In this document: piece after piece, positions 45,231 to 54,410 of the stretch
How positions within the stretch are numbered: position 1 is the first letter of the stretch
Layout of the letters: every line of letters begins with the position of its first letter
Assembly: GCA_023433305.1 (NCBI GenBank)
Contig: JAEZCZ010000021.1
Location: 1 to 64,000, forward strand
Reading direction: 5' to 3'
Origin: Pseudomonadota bacterium
GTDB taxonomy: Bacteria; Pseudomonadota; Alphaproteobacteria; Sphingomonadales; Sphingomonadaceae
DNA: 64,000 nt
Position numbers and translations under genes: made by a program
The notes under the pieces: model-generated
Told to the model about the DNA's origin: nothing
Database searches by the model: none
The model's input: the letters and a program-made list of their open reading frames with translations, nothing else

Positions 45231-46412
45231 TCAGTTCACCATTTCCGGCTTGAGGATCACCTTGGTCCAGGTGTCCTGCTCGTCGTGGAAGCACTTGTAA
45301 CCTTTTGGCGCCTCCTCGAGCGGCAGGCGATGGCTGATGAGGAAGGTCGTATCGAGCGTGCCGTCCTCGATCATCGCCAGCAGCTTGCGGGTGTATTTCT
45401 GGACGTGGGTTTGGCCGCTACGGATCTGCAGGCCCTTTTCCATCAGCGCGCCCAGCGGAAACTTGTCACTCATCCCGCCGTAAACGCCAGGGATCGAGAC
45501 CTTGCCGCCGAAGCGCACCGCGAGCAGCGCCTGCTTGAGCGCCGCGGCGCGATCGACGCCGTAGGCGGCCTTCTGTTTCACGGCGTCGATCATGTTGTCG
45601 ATCGCGAAGCCGTGGGCTTCCATGCCGACCGCGTCGATCACCGCGTCGACGCCGATGCCGCCGGACATTTCCATCAACGCCTCACGCACGTCGGTCTCGC
45701 GGAAGTTGATCGCCTCGGCGCCTAGCTGACGCGCCAGTTCCAGCCGGTGCGGGTAGTGGTCGATGGCGATTACCTTGGCCGCGCCCATCGCCAGCGCGGA
45801 TTGAATCGCGAACAGGCCGACCGGCCCGCATCCCCAGACCGCGACGGTGTCGTCGGGCTGGATGTCGGCGTTCTCGGCCGCCATCCAGCCGGTCGGCAGG
45901 ATGTCGGTCAGGAACAGGACCTTGTCGTCCTCCAGGTGATCGGGGACCTCGACCGGGCCGACATCGGAGAACGGCACGCGGACATATTCGGCCTGCCCGC
46001 CCGAGTAGCCGCCGGTCATGTGCGAGTATCCGAAGATGCCCGCCGTCGGGTGGCCGTACAGCGAAGCCGGCATGTCCTGCTTCTCGACCGGGTTCGAGTT
46101 CTCGCAGGCGGAGTATTGCTCGATATGGCAATGGAAGCAGCCGCCGCAGCTGATCGTGAAGGGTACGATCACCCGGCTGCCCTTCTTGAGCGTCGATTTC
46201 GGCCCGGTCTCGACCACCTCGCCCATGAACTCATGACCGAGCACGTCGCCCGGCAGCAAGCCGGGGATGACGTTGTCGTAAAGATGCAGGTCGGAGCCGC
46301 AGATCGCGGTGCTGGTGACCTTGATGATGGCATCGCGAGGGTTGACGATCTCAGGATCGGGGATGGTCTCGACGCGAACGTCTTGGGTGCCGTGCCAGGT
46401 GAGCGCGCGCAT
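45231..46412 (-). CDS. Zinc-dependent alcohol dehydrogenase (formaldehyde-dehydrogenase-like)
   Basis: This medium-chain dehydrogenase (393 residues) shows catalytic zinc motif ICGSDLHLYDN near residue 38, GHEFMGEVVETGP near residue 60 and structural zinc Cys cluster CGGCFHCHIEQYSACEN near residue 90. The Rossmann motif VWGCGPVGLFAIQSALAMGA is near residue 190. The variation at the structural zinc loop and overall length match the glutathione-independent formaldehyde dehydrogenase-like group of alphaproteobacteria. The substrate is not certain. Its ATG touches the stop of the SRPBCC gene upstream, so both form one transcript. Confidence 0.93.
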   Translation of the reverse strand: MRALTWHGTQDVRVETIPDPEIVNPRDAIIKVTSTAICGSDLHLYDNVIPGLLPGDVLGHEFMGEVVETGPKSTLKKGSRVIVPFTISCGGCFHCHIEQYSACENSNPVEKQDMPASLYGHPTAGIFGYSHMTGGYSGGQAEYVRVPFSDVGPVEVPDHLEDDKVLFLTDILPTGWMAAENADIQPDDTVAVWGCGPVGLFAIQSALAMGAAKVIAIDHYPHRLELARQLGAEAINFRETDVREALMEMSGGIGVDAVIDAVGMEAHGFAIDNMIDAVKQKAAYGVDRAAALKQALLAVRFGGKVSIPGVYGGMSDKFPLGALMEKGLQIRSGQTHVQKYTRKLLAMIEDGTLDTTFLISHRLPLEEAPKGYKCFHDEQDTWTKVILKPEMVN

Positions 46413-47062
46413 CAGGCGTCCTCCCTTTCTCTTTCATGTTGTCGGGCGGCGCGGGTGTCTTCCTTGCGACGGGCCGAGGTGGCGATCTCGCCCGTCTCCA
46501 TCAGCATCTTGAAGCGCTTCAGGTCGTGCCGCGCCTGGATCGCCGGTTCGCGCTGGAACAGCTTGGCGATGGCCTTGCCGAGCTCGCCGCCCGGCGGATC
46601 GTAGGCGATGACGAGCCCGACGCGAGTGCCCCGATCGCCCGGCGCGTCCTTGAACGTGACGCGCCCCTCGGTCTGGATGTCCGAGCCCGGCACCGAGCGC
46701 CAGGCGATCAGCTCGCCCGGGGTGTCCTCGGTGATCTCGGTCTCGACATCGACGGTGCGGCGGGCCGGCGCCTTGATGATCCAGACCGCACGGCCGTCGC
46801 CCTTGTCGGTGACCTTCTCGAGGTTCTCCATGAACTGCGCGAGGTTCGAGAACTCGCGCCAAAAGGCGTAGAGCTCCGCGCGTGGCTTGCGGATGGTCAC
46901 CGTCCGGCCGACCACGTCTTTCCCGCGGCGGGTGAACCACGGCGCATCGTCACTGGCGTCGCGGGTCTTGCGGCTCATTAGGAAAGCGCCGAGCGCTGCC
47001 GCGCCAAGCGCCAATCCAATGCCCGCGGCGGCCTCGACCTTCGCTGTCGCGCTGTCTTTCAT
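46412..47062 (-). CDS. Membrane-anchored SRPBCC (START-like, polyketide cyclase/dehydrase) protein
   Basis: The first 40 residues contain a hydrophobic segment (AAAGIGLALGAAALGAFLMS), followed by a START-like domain (ELYAFWREFSNLAQFMENLE, RRTVDVETEITEDTPGELIA, GTRVGLVIAYDPPGG) and a charged tail. Similar proteins occur with zinc dehydrogenases in stress-induced clusters in alphaproteobacteria. The ligand is unknown. GGAG lies ten bases before the ATG at 47062. Confidence 0.8.
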   Translation of the reverse strand: MKDSATAKVEAAAGIGLALGAAALGAFLMSRKTRDASDDAPWFTRRGKDVVGRTVTIRKPRAELYAFWREFSNLAQFMENLEKVTDKGDGRAVWIIKAPARRTVDVETEITEDTPGELIAWRSVPGSDIQTEGRVTFKDAPGDRGTRVGLVIAYDPPGGELGKAIAKLFQREPAIQARHDLKRFKMLMETGEIATSARRKEDTRAARQHEREREDA

Positions 47063-47435
47063 GTCATTGAAACTCCGGCTGTTATGAGGCCAAGACATGG
47101 GCGAGCGCCTTGTTCCCGAGCCGAGGGACGCTTTCGGCGGGCATCGACGAGGCGTTTGGTACACGCGGCAGGCATCGTGAAGGTCAGGGCCGAGTTGCCG
47201 ATCCGGCCCTCCGCGCCGCGCCATGCCGGGGGCCGTCGCGTCCCGAGCACGCTCCGGCTCCGTTAAAGGTCTCCGCGGGCGGTCGTCCCGCATCGGGACA
47301 CCGGCTCTCAAACCCGCTGTTTCGCGCGGTTTTCGGGCTCAAGACTAACGGGATGTTCACCCTTTGCGGCCAGAAGGCAGCCGGCATCACAGGCGGGCTG
47401 AGAACGGCCTGCACCCCATCGCGAGGACGTTCGAC
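47063..47435. other. 373-base divergent intergenic region
   Basis: The region between the SRPBCC gene and the exopolysaccharide export gene holds no convincing coding frame. A short perfect hairpin GTCCCG-CAT-CGGGAC lies at 47285-47299, and GAGGA precedes the export gene start. The promoters of both divergent transcripts must lie here; I could not define their boxes. Confidence 0.45.
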
Positions 47436-48074
47436 ATGCGCATGACCCGAACTGCCCAGGCTGCCGCGGCGGCGAGCGCGCTGCTTATGCTCTCGGGCTG
47501 CGGCGGATCGAGTGGGCCGCAGCTCGCGCCCGCCAGCTTCGTCGCCATGCAGGAAGGGCCCGGCGAAGAATACGTGATCGGGCCCCTCGACAAGTTGACG
47601 GTGCACGTGTGGCGCAACGACGAGCTGGGCGCGCAAGTCCAGGTCCGGCCCGACGGGCGGATCACCACTCCGCTGGTCGCCGATATGCCGGCGGTGGGCA
47701 AGACGCCCACGATGCTCGCCGAGGACATCCGCCTGCAGCTTTCGCAATATATCGCCGAGCCGCTGGTGACGGTGATCGTCAACGAATTCGCCGGCACCTT
47801 CAGTCAGCAGATCCGCGTGGTCGGGGCGACCGAGAAGCCGGCCTCGCTGCCGTACCGCGCCAACATGACGTTGCTCGACGCGATGATCGCAGTGGGCGGA
47901 CTGAGCGAGTTCGCGAGCGGCAACCGCGCCAAGCTGATCCGCTTCGACAAAAGCGAGGGCCGCCAGCGCGAATACGCGCTGCGTCTCGGCGACCTGCTCA
48001 AGGACGGCCAGAGCAAGGCCAACGTCATGCTCGCGCCGGGCGATGTGATCATCATCCCCGAGAGCATGTTCTGA
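47436..48074 (+). CDS. XrtA/PEP-CTERM polysaccharide export lipoprotein
   Basis: This outer-membrane auxiliary (Wza-like) lipoprotein of 212 residues has a signal with lipobox (ALLMLSGCGGSSG; lipidated Cys at residue 23). The export domain (EEYVIGPLDKLTVHVWRND, residues about 46-65) and SLBB-type segments (QIRVVGATEKPASLPYRAN, APGDVIIIPESMF) complete it. It matches the subfamily of PEP-CTERM/XrtA polysaccharide export proteins (TIGR03027 as I recall it). It opens the third exopolysaccharide block and is followed by the chain-length determinant. Confidence 0.94.
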   Translation: MRMTRTAQAAAAASALLMLSGCGGSSGPQLAPASFVAMQEGPGEEYVIGPLDKLTVHVWRNDELGAQVQVRPDGRITTPLVADMPAVGKTPTMLAEDIRLQLSQYIAEPLVTVIVNEFAGTFSQQIRVVGATEKPASLPYRANMTLLDAMIAVGGLSEFASGNRAKLIRFDKSEGRQREYALRLGDLLKDGQSKANVMLAPGDVIIIPESMF

Positions 48075-48087
48075 GGGAGCTGGGCGC

Positions 48088-49608
48088 TTGAACGTCCTCA
48101 TCGAAGAGCTGCGTGCCGCACTGTGGAGCGTGTGGAACCGGCGCTGGCTGGCGCTGGGGGTGGCGTGGGGCGTGTGCCTGCTCGGCTGGATGGCGCTCGC
48201 GCTGATCCCCAACACCTACGAATCGCAGGCGCGAATGTTCGTGCAGCTCGACGACATGCTGGCCGACCAGATCGGGATCGGCGCCGACTCGCGCAAGCAG
48301 GACATCGAGCGCATGCGTCAGACCTTGGTGAGCGCGACCAACCTCGAGAAGATCATCCGCTCGACCCGCATAGGCGACACCGTCACCACGCCGCGGCAGA
48401 TGGAGCGCGAGATCGAATCGCTCGCCAAGGACATCAAGCTCGTCAGCGACGAGAAGAACCTGTTCACGATTACAGTGACAAGCGGGCGAGGCGACCTCTC
48501 TGACGGCGAGAACGCGCAGCTCGCGCAGGATGTCGCGCTTCGGCTGATCGACATCGCGCGCGAGACCAACCTCGGCGGCAGCCGTGGCGAGATGCGCGAG
48601 ACGATCGACTTTCTCGACCAGCAGCTCGCCCAGCGTCAGCGGCAGCTCGAGGATGCCGAACAGCGCCGGCTGGCGTTCGAGGCGGAAAATCCGGAGCTGA
48701 TCGGTGGGGCCGCGGCAATCTCGAGCCGGCTCGCTTCGACCCGTTCGGAGCTGCGCAGCGTCGAATCCGACCTAGCTGCCGCGCAGAGCGCGCTCGCCGC
48801 GATCGACGGCCAGCTGGCGGGAACGCCGCGCACGCTGATGACGACTGGAGCGGGCGGACCGCGCGCCGCGCTGGCCCAGGCCGAAGCCAACCTCGCCGCG
48901 TTGCGTGGCCGCGGCCTGACCGACAGCCACCCCGACGTGGCCGCGCTTGAACGCCAGATCGCCGCGCTGCGTCCTCAGGCGAACGGGCCGAACGCCGATG
49001 CGGGGGGAACGCCCAACCCGGCGTGGTCCTCACTCCAGGCGATGAAGGTCGAGCGACAATCGAATGTCATGGCCCTCAACTCGCGCGCCGCGGCACTTCG
49101 CTCCGAGATTGCAGCGATCAGCGCCAACCAGGCGACCGAGCCGGCGGCTTCGGCCGAAGCCCAACGGATTAGCCGCGACTACGAAGTGCTGCGCAAGCAG
49201 TACGACGAACTGCTGGCCGACCGCGAGGAGCTACGCTTGCGTGGCCAGGTCGAGACCGAGCGGAGCTCGGTGAAGTTCGATGTGGTCGATCCGCCGAGCA
49301 CGCCGCGCGTGCCTTCTGCGCCGCATCGGCCGCTGCTGCTGCTCGCGGTGCTGATCCTCGGCGCGGGTGCGGGGGCGGGCACGGCTTTCGCGCTGGGCAA
49401 GTTGGGCGGGACGTTCGCGACCGCGGGCAAGCTCGAGCAGACTTTCGAGCTGCCCGTGATCGGCACGATCTCGCACACGCTGACCGACGCGGCGCGGGCA
49501 TTGCGCAAGCGCAAGAGCAAGCAGTTCGCGATGGCCTCGGGAGGGCTCGGCGTAATGTTCGTGGTCTTGCTCGGGGTCGAATTCGTCCAGCGCGGGATGG
49601 TGGCCTGA
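48088..49608 (+). CDS. XrtA system chain-length determinant (Wzz/PCP-like)
   Basis: This inner-membrane protein (506 residues) controls polymer length and export. The N-terminal helix (LALGVAWGVCLLGWMALALI) and a C-terminal one (LLLLAVLILGAGAGAGTAFA) flank a periplasmic region with coiled-coil segments (LDQQLAQRQRQLEDAEQRRL and QRISRDYEVLRKQYDELLAD). Start codon TTG at 48088 with GGGAG upstream. A final hydrophobic stretch at the C terminus is an unusual second anchor. It overlaps the kinase gene by one base. Confidence 0.93.
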   Translation: MNVLIEELRAALWSVWNRRWLALGVAWGVCLLGWMALALIPNTYESQARMFVQLDDMLADQIGIGADSRKQDIERMRQTLVSATNLEKIIRSTRIGDTVTTPRQMEREIESLAKDIKLVSDEKNLFTITVTSGRGDLSDGENAQLAQDVALRLIDIARETNLGGSRGEMRETIDFLDQQLAQRQRQLEDAEQRRLAFEAENPELIGGAAAISSRLASTRSELRSVESDLAAAQSALAAIDGQLAGTPRTLMTTGAGGPRAALAQAEANLAALRGRGLTDSHPDVAALERQIAALRPQANGPNADAGGTPNPAWSSLQAMKVERQSNVMALNSRAAALRSEIAAISANQATEPAASAEAQRISRDYEVLRKQYDELLADREELRLRGQVETERSSVKFDVVDPPSTPRVPSAPHRPLLLLAVLILGAGAGAGTAFALGKLGGTFATAGKLEQTFELPVIGTISHTLTDAARALRKRKSKQFAMASGGLGVMFVVLLGVEFVQRGMVA

Positions 49609-50645
49609 TGACCGAGCAAACCAAGATCCCGCTGCCCGAAGGCGAGCCCGGCAAGTCGCTGTTCGAGCGCGCGGAAGGCGCGTTCGGCGGATTCGACGGA
49701 TTCAAGCCCGCGTCGGTGCCGAAGGAGCTTGCCGCTCCGACCAATCGACGGGTGCGCAAGGAAGCGAAGGTTGCCGCGGAGTCGCCCGAGGTCTCCGCGG
49801 ACCAGCGGGAAACGCCGTCGGCGGCGGCGGCGAGCCCTCCGAGTGCTCCGGGCCCGAATAGCGCGCCACCGGACGTTCGCATCGCCTTTACCGCCGCACC
49901 GCAGCGCATCGACCGCGCCCGGCTCCAGGAGGAAGGGCTGATCGTTCCGGGCGGCGCGGTCACCGGGCTGGTCGAGGAATTCCGCATCGTAAAGCGGCAG
50001 ATCCTGCTCTCCGCGCGCGAGACAAGGCTCGATGGCGTCGCTGGTGCGGGTCAGCGCGTCCTGGTCTGTTCGCCGCTACCGGGCGAGGGCAAGACTTTCT
50101 GCGCCACCAATCTCGCGCTTTCGATCGCCGGCGAGAAGGATAGCGAAGTCCTGCTGGTCGACGCCGATTTCGCCAAGCCGTCGATCCCGGCGCTGCTCGG
50201 ATTCTCCAGCGGGGACTCGCCGCTCGGATTGATGGATGCGCTCGCCGACCCCCAGGTGCAGATCGAGGACTGCGTCGTCACGACCGACGTGCCGGGGCTT
50301 TATGTGCTCCCCGCCGGAAATCGCACGGCTTCGGACAGCGAATTCCTCGCGAGCAGCCGCACGGCCGAGGTCCTCGATCGGCTTACCTTGGGAGCGCCCG
50401 ACCGGATCGTGATCTTCGATTCACCCCCCGCGCTGGCGGCTTCTCCGGCGGCTGAGCTGGCAAAGTATTGCGGGCAGGCGGTGGTCATCTGCCGCGCGGA
50501 CCGCACCGGGCAGAGCGCGCTCGAGGATGCGATGTCGCTGCTATCGGCCTGTCCGGACATCAAGCTGCTGCTCAACTCGGCGAACTTCAGCCCGAGCGGG
50601 CGCCGCTTCGGCGACTATTACGGTTACGGGGGCAGGGGGGCATGA
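49608..50645 (+). CDS. XrtA-associated tyrosine autokinase
   Basis: This bacterial tyrosine kinase (345 residues) phosphorylates itself and regulates the chain-length complex. A long disordered N-terminal region (residues 1-95, rich in Ala/Pro/Ser) precedes the ATPase: Walker A VLVCSPLPGEGKTFCATNLA near residue 150, Walker A' VLLVDADFAKPSIPAL, Walker B VIFDSPPALA. A short C-terminal Tyr cluster (DYYGYGG) carries the expected autophosphorylation sites. It starts at the ATG overlapping the preceding stop and overlaps the barrel gene by four bases. Confidence 0.93.
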   Translation: MTEQTKIPLPEGEPGKSLFERAEGAFGGFDGFKPASVPKELAAPTNRRVRKEAKVAAESPEVSADQRETPSAAAASPPSAPGPNSAPPDVRIAFTAAPQRIDRARLQEEGLIVPGGAVTGLVEEFRIVKRQILLSARETRLDGVAGAGQRVLVCSPLPGEGKTFCATNLALSIAGEKDSEVLLVDADFAKPSIPALLGFSSGDSPLGLMDALADPQVQIEDCVVTTDVPGLYVLPAGNRTASDSEFLASSRTAEVLDRLTLGAPDRIVIFDSPPALAASPAAELAKYCGQAVVICRADRTGQSALEDAMSLLSACPDIKLLLNSANFSPSGRRFGDYYGYGGRGA

Positions 50646-52297
50646 CACCGGCCTCGTTCCGCTACCTATCAGCGCTCGCGGTGTTCTGCCTGCCGGCGGT
50701 GGCCGCCGCCCAGGACGAAACGGCGAGCGAAGAGGCGCGTGACGAGGCTCGCTCGGGTCGCCAGGCAGTAGAGGTCGTGCCCTATATCGCAGCCGCCCAG
50801 ATACTCAGCGCCGAGATCGAGCCCGGCAACGACCTAGTCACTTACACCGCGTTGGCGGGCGGGGTGGATGCCAGCGTGTCGGGTCGAAACAGCGCTGCCT
50901 CGGTCTCGCTGCGCTACGAACGCCGCATTGGCTACGATGATGACTCGGTCGATGGCGACACGCTCAGCGGCGTCGCGCGCGCCGGGTTGGCATTGGCACG
51001 CGGAGTGACGCTCGAAGCGGGCGCGCTGGCGGCGCGCAGCCGCGTCGAGGAGAATGGCGCGGCGAGCGTCGGCGGGTTCGCAGGCGACGATACCGGGACC
51101 AGCCAGATCTACTCGGCCTATGCCGGGCCTTCGGTCCACACGATGGCCGGCAATGTCGAAGTCGAGGGGCATTACCGCTTCGGCTACACCAAGGTCGAAG
51201 CCCCCGATGCCTTCGTGGCTACTCCCGGTGCCGAACCGACCGACGTGTTCGACGAGAGCACGACGCACGGGGCCTACGCACGCGCAGGCTTGAAGCCCAA
51301 CACCGTCGCACCGGTAGGAGTAGGCGTCGGTGGCGGCTGGACCGAGCAGAACATCTCCAACCTCGACCAGCGGGTGCGCGACCGGCACTTGCGGGCGGAC
51401 GTGACCGTGCCGGTGAGCGCGAACGTGGCGGTGGTTGGCGGTGTTGGCTATGAGGACGTCGAGATTTCGAGCCGGGACGCGCGGCGCGACGCGCTGGGCA
51501 GGCCCGTGGTCGGGCCGGACGGCCGCTACGTCACCGATGAGAGCGCGCCGCGCCGGATCGCCTACGAGACCGACGGGCTGATCTGGGATGCCGGGGTCTT
51601 GTGGCGCCCGAGCCGCCGCACTTCGCTCGAAGCGCACGTCGGGCGCCGCTACGGCTCGATGACGTATTTCGGCACCTTTGCCTATGCGCCGAACGCGCGC
51701 ACCAGCCTCAACGTCGCGGTCTACGACAACATGACGAGCTTCGGCGGCGTGCTGGTCGATCAGGTGGCCGGCCTTCCGACGCAGTTCGATGCCTTCCGCA
51801 ACCCCATCACTGGCCAGCTCGGCGGCTGTGTGGCGGGCACGGAGGGTAACGGCTGCTTCGGCGGAGCGCTGGGTTCGGTGAATGCGGCGGTGTTCCGCAG
51901 CCGCGGAATAGGCGCGAGCTATTCGGTCGACCTCGGACGGACGCAATTCGGCACCGGCGTGGGATACGATCGCCGCAAGTACGTTGGCGCTGCCGGCACT
52001 GTGCTCGCGAGCGTGAACGGGCAGGTCGACGAGACGATCTGGTACGCGCTGTTCGCCAGCACCCAGCTCGACGCACGCTCGGTCCTTTCGGCGGACGCCA
52101 ATGCAAGCTGGTTCCAGAGCGAGAACGCCCCCGGCGGTGCGGTGCTCGGCTACAGCGGTTCGCTGTCCTATCGCCGCAACCTGATCCGCGGCCTGAGCGC
52201 GACGGCCGCCGTCGGGCTCGACGGGATCACTCGCGAAAACCTCGAAGATTTCATGTCCGCCTCGGCCCTGCTCGGCCTGCAATACGCCTTCAACTGA
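50642..52297 (+). CDS. XrtA-associated outer-membrane beta-barrel protein
   Basis: The 551 residues start with a signal peptide (FRYLSALAVFCLPAVAAAQD) and continue as regularly spaced amphipathic strands (AASVSLRYERRIGYDD, SVEGHYRFGYTK-like, LRADVTVPVSANVAVVGGVG), ending in GLQYAFN with aromatic terminal signature. It corresponds to the PEP-CTERM-system hypothetical barrel family (TIGR03016 as I recall it), probably the outer-membrane pore or partner for polysaccharide passage. The start overlaps the kinase stop as ATGA. Confidence 0.9.
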   Translation: MTPASFRYLSALAVFCLPAVAAAQDETASEEARDEARSGRQAVEVVPYIAAAQILSAEIEPGNDLVTYTALAGGVDASVSGRNSAASVSLRYERRIGYDDDSVDGDTLSGVARAGLALARGVTLEAGALAARSRVEENGAASVGGFAGDDTGTSQIYSAYAGPSVHTMAGNVEVEGHYRFGYTKVEAPDAFVATPGAEPTDVFDESTTHGAYARAGLKPNTVAPVGVGVGGGWTEQNISNLDQRVRDRHLRADVTVPVSANVAVVGGVGYEDVEISSRDARRDALGRPVVGPDGRYVTDESAPRRIAYETDGLIWDAGVLWRPSRRTSLEAHVGRRYGSMTYFGTFAYAPNARTSLNVAVYDNMTSFGGVLVDQVAGLPTQFDAFRNPITGQLGGCVAGTEGNGCFGGALGSVNAAVFRSRGIGASYSVDLGRTQFGTGVGYDRRKYVGAAGTVLASVNGQVDETIWYALFASTQLDARSVLSADANASWFQSENAPGGAVLGYSGSLSYRRNLIRGLSATAAVGLDGITRENLEDFMSASALLGLQYAFN

Positions 52298-52319
52298 CGG
52301 GCCAACCGGAGATTTACGA

Positions 52320-53474
52320 ATGTTTGACGACTTCTACGGCCTGACGGGAAAGCCCTTCCAGCTTACCCCTGATCCTGCGTTCTATTTCCGCAGCGTCACG
52401 CACCGCAAGGCCTTGTCCTACCTCGGTTACGGCTTGGCGCAGGGGGAAGGCTTCATCGTCATCACCGGCGAAGTCGGCGCGGGAAAGTCGACGCTCGTGG
52501 CGCATATGATGGGCACCATCGACACCCACCGACTGACCGTTGCCCAGATCGTGACGAGCAAGCTCGACGAGGAAGAAATCATCCACGTCGTCGCGCAAAG
52601 CTTCGGCTTAGACATCGAAGGGCATGACAAGGCGAGCGCTTTGGGCGCCATCGAGGGTTTCCTCCACGACGAAGCTCGCGCAGGGCGGCGCTGTCTGCTG
52701 GTCGTCGACGAATCGCAGAACCTCTCGGTCGAGGCGCTCGAAGAGCTGCGCATGCTGTCGAATTTCCAGCTCGGCAGCCATCCGCTGCTGCAAACGCTGC
52801 TGCTCGGCCAGCCCGAGTTTCGCGCGACGCTGCAGGGGCACGCGGCGCTCGAGCAGCTTCGCCAACGCGTGATCGCGGCACACCACCTGGAGCCGATGGA
52901 GCGCGCCGAGATCGAGCCGTACATCATTCATCGGCTCGAACGGGTGGGCTGGAAAGGCAACCCGCAGTTCGACCAGCGCGTGTTCACCGAGCTCTACGTG
53001 GCCAGCGGCGGTATTCCGCGGCGCGTCAACCTGATCGCGAACCGGCTCCTGTTGCTCGGCGCGGTCGAGGAGCGCACGCGGATCGATGGCGGCATGCTTA
53101 AAGCCGTGCTCGACGAAATGAACGCCGAGAAGGCGTTCCCGGAAGCCGCGCCGAAGCCGATGCCCAAGGTCGAGCCGACGCTTCAGCCGCTTCCGCCGCT
53201 GAAGCACGAGCCACGCCTCGACCACGAGACGCTCGACACGCTGCTCGCCGAGCGGGACGTCCAGATCGCCGAGCTGCAGCAGGCGGTCGTCGAGCTTGCG
53301 AACCAGAACGATGAGCGCGCCAGCGCGGCGGTGCGGCCCGAGCTGGCGGCGGCTCAGCAGCAGATCGCCCGGCTCGAAGCCAAGCTCTTCGAGCAGGAGC
53401 GCACGATGCGCCAGACGCTGACGATGCTTATCGAGTGGATCGAAACAGAGATGGACCAGACCAAGGCCGCCTGA
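52320..53474 (+). CDS. XrtA-associated AAA ATPase
   Basis: This ExeA/GspA-like ATPase has 384 residues. N-terminal MFDDFYGLTGKPFQLTPDPA and FYFRSVTHRKALSYLGYGL are the family start. Walker A is ITGEVGAGKSTLVAHMMG near residue 45, Walker B CLLVVDESQNLSVEALEEL near residue 130. The C-terminal third contains a predicted coiled coil (IAELQQAVVELANQNDERAS, QQQIARLEAKLFEQERTMRQ). It is found in nearly all XrtA loci (TIGR03015 as I recall it) and its role in secretion is not settled. Confidence 0.93.
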   Translation: MFDDFYGLTGKPFQLTPDPAFYFRSVTHRKALSYLGYGLAQGEGFIVITGEVGAGKSTLVAHMMGTIDTHRLTVAQIVTSKLDEEEIIHVVAQSFGLDIEGHDKASALGAIEGFLHDEARAGRRCLLVVDESQNLSVEALEELRMLSNFQLGSHPLLQTLLLGQPEFRATLQGHAALEQLRQRVIAAHHLEPMERAEIEPYIIHRLERVGWKGNPQFDQRVFTELYVASGGIPRRVNLIANRLLLLGAVEERTRIDGGMLKAVLDEMNAEKAFPEAAPKPMPKVEPTLQPLPPLKHEPRLDHETLDTLLAERDVQIAELQQAVVELANQNDERASAAVRPELAAAQQQIARLEAKLFEQERTMRQTLTMLIEWIETEMDQTKAA

Positions 53475-53492
53475 TCGGCGAGGGAGTATGGC

Positions 53493-54410
53493 GTGAACGC
53501 GGTTACGTTTCCGGAACGGCGGATCCCTGCTCCGATCGTCAACGGCCTGTCGGTCGACGTCGAGGACTGGTTTCAGGTCGGCGCGTTCGAGGACGTGATC
53601 GACCGGGACGACTGGGATGGCCTTGCGGACCGGGTCGACCGCAACGTGCGCGAGATCCTCGACCTGTTCGACGAAGTCGAGGCAAAGGCGACCTTCTTCA
53701 CGCTGGGATGGGTGGCACGACGACATGGAGCGCTGCTGCGCGAGGTGGCGCGGCGCGGCCATGAAATCGCCAGCCATGGCTGGGATCATCGCCGCGTGTT
53801 CACGATGGACCGAGCCCCGTTCGCCGAGGACGTCGCCAAGGCGCAGAAGGCGATCGAAGACGCGGCGGGCGTTCGGCCAAGAGGCTATCGCGCGCCAAGC
53901 TTCTCGATCGATCAGCGCACCCCATGGGCATTCGAGGAATTGGCGAAGCAAGGCTATGCCTATTCCTCGAGCGTCGCGCCCGTCAGCCACGACCATTACG
54001 GTTGGCCGGAAGCGCCACGGTTTGCATTCAAGCCGCTGGCCTGGACCCCGCTGCTCGAGATTCCGGTGACCACGGCGCTGTTCGGCGGCAGGCGCCTTGC
54101 CGCGGGCGGCGGCGGATTCTTTCGCGTGTTGCCGTATGCTTTCAGCCGTTGGGCGATCCGTCAGGTCAATCGCCGTGATGGGCGGCCGGCTATCTTCTAT
54201 TTCCATCCCTGGGAGATCGACCCGGGCCAGCCGCGCGTTGCCGGGGCGCCGCTCAAATCGCGGCTGCGGCACTACACCAATCTCCAGCAGATGGCGCCGA
54301 AGCTGCGCCAGCTCATTCGCGATTTCGCGTGGGGGCGGATGGACCTGATCGCCCATCGCGAGGCGGCCCGCCTTGAAGCGGAAACCGTTGCCGGCAAGGT
54401 GTTCGCATGA
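53493..54410 (+). CDS. XrtA system polysaccharide deacetylase
   Basis: This NodB-type deacetylase with DUF3473 extension has 305 residues. Metal and catalytic residues: GLSVDVEDWFQVGAFED (Asp pair), HEIASHGWDHRRVF (His/His), GYRAPSFSID (Arg) and FYFHPWEIDPGQPR. It probably removes acetyl groups from the exopolysaccharide in the periplasm or at the membrane. The start is GTG at 53493 (GAGGGAG upstream). It overlaps the next gene by four bases. Confidence 0.94.
   Translation: MNAVTFPERRIPAPIVNGLSVDVEDWFQVGAFEDVIDRDDWDGLADRVDRNVREILDLFDEVEAKATFFTLGWVARRHGALLREVARRGHEIASHGWDHRRVFTMDRAPFAEDVAKAQKAIEDAAGVRPRGYRAPSFSIDQRTPWAFEELAKQGYAYSSSVAPVSHDHYGWPEAPRFAFKPLAWTPLLEIPVTTALFGGRRLAAGGGGFFRVLPYAFSRWAIRQVNRRDGRPAIFYFHPWEIDPGQPRVAGAPLKSRLRHYTNLQQMAPKLRQLIRDFAWGRMDLIAHREAARLEAETVAGKVFA

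Noticed and set aside
47063..47435. EcfG promoter for the SRPBCC/dehydrogenase operon
   Set aside because: A GGAAC occurs on the minus strand at 47116-47112 but CGTT is absent at 16 or 17 bases.
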